A DNA stretch of 64,000 nucleotides from Candidatus Obscuribacterales bacterium (GTDB lineage Bacteria; Cyanobacteriota; Vampirovibrionia; Obscuribacterales; Obscuribacteraceae), in contig JAIETF010000005.1 of the NCBI GenBank assembly GCA_019745415.1, positions 124,001-188,000 of the forward strand, given 5' to 3'. Positions 60,694-64,000 of the stretch are shown piece after piece. The notes under the pieces were generated by a model that saw only the letters and a program-made list of their open reading frames with translations, had not been told where the DNA came from and did not search any database. Every line of letters begins with the position of its first letter. Positions within the stretch are counted from its first letter, which is position 1. The position numbers and the translations under genes are program-made.

Positions 60694-62802
60694 ATGAAAA
60701 GACTTAAGGGCCTATTTTTGAGTATCTCTGTTCTAATGGCTGGTGCAGGGCTTGAACTCTTGCAACCGGTGAGGGCTCAGAGTACTTCGGAGCAAAGCCA
60801 ACCGGATGGTTTCGCCTTAAATCGTCCCATTCGGGATAAATGGGCTCTGGTAGTCGGCATCAGTGAATTTGCCAATCCAAGTCTCAATCTTAAATACTCA
60901 GCCAAAGACGCCCAAGATTTTGCCGATTATCTAGTCAAGGAAGCCGGCTTTGCCCCCGATCATGTGCGACTTTTGCTCAATAAAGAAGCCACTGAAAGAC
61001 GCATTCTTTCCGAATTGGGGGATAAGTTTTTGCCCCGAACGGCGCATCCGGACGATTTGGTCGTGATTTATATTTCAACTCACGGAAGTGGTGCCGATCT
61101 TGATGTTGGAGGGCAGAATTATTTGATTGCTTACGATACCGATGTGGAAGATTTGTATACCACCGGTATTCCAATGCAGAAGTTGGCGTCCGACATAAAG
61201 GAGAGAGTGCACTGCGACCGGGTGGTCATTTTTCTGGATGCTTGCCATAGCGGCGCTACTCGCACTGAATCAAAAGGGCTTAGCCGTACCGGCATCGATG
61301 CTGGCGAATTGGCGGTGGGTTCCGGTCAAATGGTCATTGCTTCTTCTTCTGAAGATCAAGTTTCTTGGGAAAGCAAGAACGGTACTAACGGTGTCTTCAC
61401 AGCTAATCTGCTGGAATCTTTGCGCAAAAAGGGTAAAGATACAACTATTGGCGAAATGTTTAGTGACCTAAAAGAGCGAGTACAGGAGCAGGTATTGCGC
61501 GAGCGCGGGCGCATGCAAACACCGGTTCTGGAAAGTAAATGGAAAGGCAATGACCTTTGTATAGCGGCCCAACCGGTCAACAGGCGGCCTGGTCTGCCAG
61601 AGGTCAAGACTACTAGTTCTAATGCTACTAAGGTCAGTTCGCCTTTTACTTCAATTCCTCAGTCTGTACAGTCCCAATCTCTGCGGCCCCAATCTGTGCA
61701 GCCGAAACCAGTTGAGAAAGTTGAGAGGCTCGAGAAGCCCGCCCCGGCTTATGTTAAGCCAGGTATCTTAATTGTCCCAGGCGTATCGGTTGGTAGAAGT
61801 CGTATTGGTATGAGTCGTGAGGAAGTAGAAAACATATTGGGGCGACCGACCAGCGAGGGTGTCGGCTCAATTACTTATCGCACAGCCGACCGTCGTTATT
61901 TCCTTTCTTTGCGCTTTAGCGAAGGTAAGGTGAGCGAAATCGCCTTTTCTTCGCCAGCCTTTCAAACGGCTTCCGGTCTTAGTCTTGCTAGTGTTTCTTC
62001 CTATGTCGCCGACAATGAAAGCGGTTTGAAATTAGTCAGTAAACACGGACCGTTCACTGTGGCTGAGGCGGAGACCGGCGGCTTGCGCTTGGCTTGGCGG
62101 GAGTCCGGCAATTCCTTCGGAGTAGTCTATAAAGGTTCGCCCAGCGATATGTTGCGTTGGTGTGCTGACCTTATGCCGGGCTTTGATAGTAGTGTTGCAC
62201 TAAATATGGTGCCAGGACGACCGCTTACCCAACAAAAAGAGCCGGCAAAGGCGCAGTCTGGGGCTGAGCATCAAGCTTCTAGCAGTGCGCAGTCTAATTT
62301 GATTGTTCCGGGCAAGTCTATAGCCAAGATAAAGCTCGGCATGAGTCGAGCCGAGATACTTTCGCTCTTGGGTAAACCTGGCGATCAGGCGGGTTCGGTC
62401 TTTTCCTATTGGACTCCAGATCGAAAATATATCTTGGCGGTGCGTTTTGTCGATGATAAAGCTAGCGAGGTGTTGTTTAACTCTAGAGCTTTCTCTACCA
62501 GCTTTGGACTGAATGTGGCTAACTTTAGCAGTCCAGAGTTTAGATCATATTTTGGGCCGGTACACCAAGCCGGGGAGCGTCCGGCTCCTATCTTTACCCT
62601 CAAAGAAGGCGGACTTTCGTTTATTCAACCGGTGGCTGTCTCGTACCCGATGGGTTGGCTACACAGTCTTTCTAATCGTGCCGATGATATGGAATGGATG
62701 GCAGAGATTGTTGCAGACCTGCAAAAATCCAGAACCGGTATGCCTGTGGGCGGACCGCGTCCACGGCGTCGCTTGCAGTCTATGTTGAATCTTCCGCAAT
62801 AG
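60694..62802 (+). CDS. Exported orthocaspase with two BamE/SmpA-like repeats
   Basis: 702 residues. Signal peptide (to about residue 30), caspase-like C14 domain (about 45-290): WALVVGISEF, catalytic His130 in YISTHGSG and catalytic Cys184 in FLDACHSG. Then a Ser/Pro/Gln-rich linker, and two repeats at about 357-480 and 534-660: ILIVPGVSVGRSRIGMSREE / NLIVPGKSIAKIKLGMSRAE, each with a GRP/GKP turn and YRTADRRYFLSLRF / YWTPDRKYILAVRF. The repeats recall the BamE/SmpA fold. Orthocaspases cut after Arg or Lys. Export is unusual enough to note. Confidence 0.87.
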   Translation: MKRLKGLFLSISVLMAGAGLELLQPVRAQSTSEQSQPDGFALNRPIRDKWALVVGISEFANPSLNLKYSAKDAQDFADYLVKEAGFAPDHVRLLLNKEATERRILSELGDKFLPRTAHPDDLVVIYISTHGSGADLDVGGQNYLIAYDTDVEDLYTTGIPMQKLASDIKERVHCDRVVIFLDACHSGATRTESKGLSRTGIDAGELAVGSGQMVIASSSEDQVSWESKNGTNGVFTANLLESLRKKGKDTTIGEMFSDLKERVQEQVLRERGRMQTPVLESKWKGNDLCIAAQPVNRRPGLPEVKTTSSNATKVSSPFTSIPQSVQSQSLRPQSVQPKPVEKVERLEKPAPAYVKPGILIVPGVSVGRSRIGMSREEVENILGRPTSEGVGSITYRTADRRYFLSLRFSEGKVSEIAFSSPAFQTASGLSLASVSSYVADNESGLKLVSKHGPFTVAEAETGGLRLAWRESGNSFGVVYKGSPSDMLRWCADLMPGFDSSVALNMVPGRPLTQQKEPAKAQSGAEHQASSSAQSNLIVPGKSIAKIKLGMSRAEILSLLGKPGDQAGSVFSYWTPDRKYILAVRFVDDKASEVLFNSRAFSTSFGLNVANFSSPEFRSYFGPVHQAGERPAPIFTLKEGGLSFIQPVAVSYPMGWLHSLSNRADDMEWMAEIVADLQKSRTGMPVGGPRPRRRLQSMLNLPQ

Positions 62803-62807
62803 ATTGC

Positions 62808-64000
62808 TTATTGAGCAGTGAGTGGCACTGAGCTCTCTTTTGCTTTTTTGTTTTTTGAGTCTTTGTCTTTCTGGTTTGTTTCTTTCTGGTCTGGCACGAG
62901 TTCGCATAGCGCACCGTGAGATTCCATCCAGCCGACCACACCTGATGTAATGTCGTCTTTGAAGACTGGTGCTTCGAAGATTAGGTGTTCGGCGCCGCCG
63001 ATAATAACAAGAGTCTTGCTCTTTGTTGCTAGTGCTTCGAATAGGTCATAGGTGCCGGATTTCTTTACCAGTCGATCTTCATCGCCTTGAAAAAGTAGTA
63101 CTGGTGTATGGTTGATTTTCTTTGCATAACTGGGGTTCTCGCTCATAAATTTCTGAAACTCTAAGAGCTCTTTCGGTGTCAGTTCAAGCCTCGAAGATGG
63201 GTCGTTTTTCCAGCGCTCACGATCTTGCTCTTTCAAGGTTGATTGTTCCACCACTTTATTGCCGATGGCAAAAGGGCGATTCGGTTCGGTGACATAGTGC
63301 AGCGCCACAGTTAGAGCTGTTGTCCCGGCTTTGTAGCGCTTGCCTGCAGGCACTGAGCATATGATACCGTCAAGGGTGCCGGGGTAGAGGGCGGCAAAAC
63401 GCAGAGCGATAGCACCGCCCATAGACTCGCCCAGCATAAATAGAGGCTTGTCGCGATAATCATCTCTAATTTCATCAACTACATGTTTGAGGTCCGAGAC
63501 ACAGTTTTTCAAGTCTAGTTTTTCTTGTCCTTGGCTTGAAAGATAAGAGCCAAAACCGCGCACATCGAAGGCGATTACCACGATACCTTGTTTCACCATT
63601 TCTTTAGCAAAGGAATCGAAGTTGCGGTGATGCAAGCCTAGTCCGTGCACACAAACTAGAATGGCGGCAGCATCGCGCCGCGGATTGACCCAGACATAAC
63701 CAGGGGCTTCTTTGTGAACATTGATGCTTTCCGGCAGTCCATATTCACCATCACAGAATCGAACCACCGGATCGACAACATTCTCAGCTAGATCTTCCGG
63801 CATTGCTTTCTGATTGGTGGTACCAAAAACTAGACGCCAGATACGCTGTCTTTTTTCTTCCCTCTCTGCATCGCTTTCGGCTTTGTAGGCGTCCTTTATG
63901 CCTTCCTCTTCCATGATGCGATCCATGTTGCATTTTCGAAATAGATAAATGGCATGTCTGAAAGCCTCTTCGCTTTCTTTGATTCTGCCTAAACGATTTA
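62808..64000 (-). CDS. Alpha/beta hydrolase (lysophospholipase-like), reading frame open to window edge
   Basis: An ATG at 63926 gives 372 residues, but the frame continues without stop to the window end (24 more codons), and the added residues LGRIKESEEAFRHAIYLFRK look like a TPR helix pair. So the gene probably begins outside the window with TPR units. The hydrolase part has VCVHGLGLHHRNF (oxyanion), LGESMGGAIAL (nucleophile Ser) and FQGDEDRLV, GAEHLIFE (Asp and His), typical of monoacylglycerol/lysophospholipase enzymes. The C-terminal tail is Lys-rich. It is convergent with the orthocaspase, 5 bp away. Confidence 0.85.
   Translation of the reverse strand, partial: NRLGRIKESEEAFRHAIYLFRKCNMDRIMEEEGIKDAYKAESDAEREEKRQRIWRLVFGTTNQKAMPEDLAENVVDPVVRFCDGEYGLPESINVHKEAPGYVWVNPRRDAAAILVCVHGLGLHHRNFDSFAKEMVKQGIVVIAFDVRGFGSYLSSQGQEKLDLKNCVSDLKHVVDEIRDDYRDKPLFMLGESMGGAIALRFAALYPGTLDGIICSVPAGKRYKAGTTALTVALHYVTEPNRPFAIGNKVVEQSTLKEQDRERWKNDPSSRLELTPKELLEFQKFMSENPSYAKKINHTPVLLFQGDEDRLVKKSGTYDLFEALATKSKTLVIIGGAEHLIFEAPVFKDDITSGVVGWMESHGALCELVPDQKETNQKDKDSKNKKAKESSVPLTAQ

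Noticed and set aside
1..64000. CRISPR arrays, phage or plasmid modules, tRNA and rRNA genes
   Set aside because: No regularly spaced repeats, integrase, capsid, replication or RNA-gene signatures were seen; the tandem repeats present are short and without spacers.

Overview
The window looks like a chromosomal segment of a free-living, Gram-negative-type bacterium: there are signal peptides, a lipobox lipoprotein, an RlpA-type cell-wall protein and two-component systems, but no phage, plasmid, transposase gene, CRISPR, rRNA or tRNA. Base composition is balanced by eye. Abundant TPR and Sel1 proteins, eukaryote-like signalling modules (FHA, Ser/Thr kinase, orthocaspase), several well-supported TTG starts and many fused or duplicated domains would suit a non-photosynthetic cyanobacterial relative (Vampirovibrionia/Melainabacteria, Obscuribacter-like). 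That placement is inference; a marker-gene search would be needed to settle it.

Layout. 1-12580: two copies of a translationally coupled pair of large polytopic GT-C-like membrane proteins (A then B: 176-3917 and 8943-12580), plus the tail of a third B protein at the left edge. Five genes separate the pairs (TPR protein, RlpA, lipoprotein, GlsB-like protein, APC permease). 12638-22391: FHA protein with an acidic linker and a nuclease-like C-terminus, several secreted proteins, a Sel1 protein, and two CxxC membrane paralogues flanking a PspA-like mini-protein. 22403-30044 (minus): a seven-gene operon for a membrane [NiFe]-hydrogenase-related (Ehr-type) complex whose large subunit lacks all four Ni-ligand cysteines. 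A 40-bp near-palindrome lies between it and a divergent SulP transporter (30222). 31995-34074: OmpR-type regulator and kinase. 34081-47352: Sel1 protein, Cys/Gly-tailed small protein, tandem retropepsin-like protein, MoxR ATPase with a VWA/metallopeptidase, sugar porter, MBL hydrolase, kinase-esterase pair, and fabH. 47354-53426: hybrid sensor kinase, degenerate DnaQ-TerB-BRCT protein and a LOG protein with a long new N-terminus. 53446-58129: TPR protein, then AraC regulator, Old-Yellow-Enzyme-like reductase, ferredoxin-MBL protein and small membrane protein. 58130-58652: a non-coding stretch with a candidate structured RNA and two tandem 50-nt terminator units. 58653-64000: flavin reductase, serine hydrolase, orthocaspase with two BamE-like repeats, and an alpha/beta hydrolase whose reading frame stays open to the window edge.

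The most unusual systems are the duplicated A-B pair with an IS3-OrfA-like helix-turn-helix at the C-terminus of the B proteins, the nickel-less hydrogenase-like complex, the AraC/OYE/ferredoxin-MBL cassette, and the degenerate nuclease-fold proteins fused to FHA or TerB/BRCT modules.
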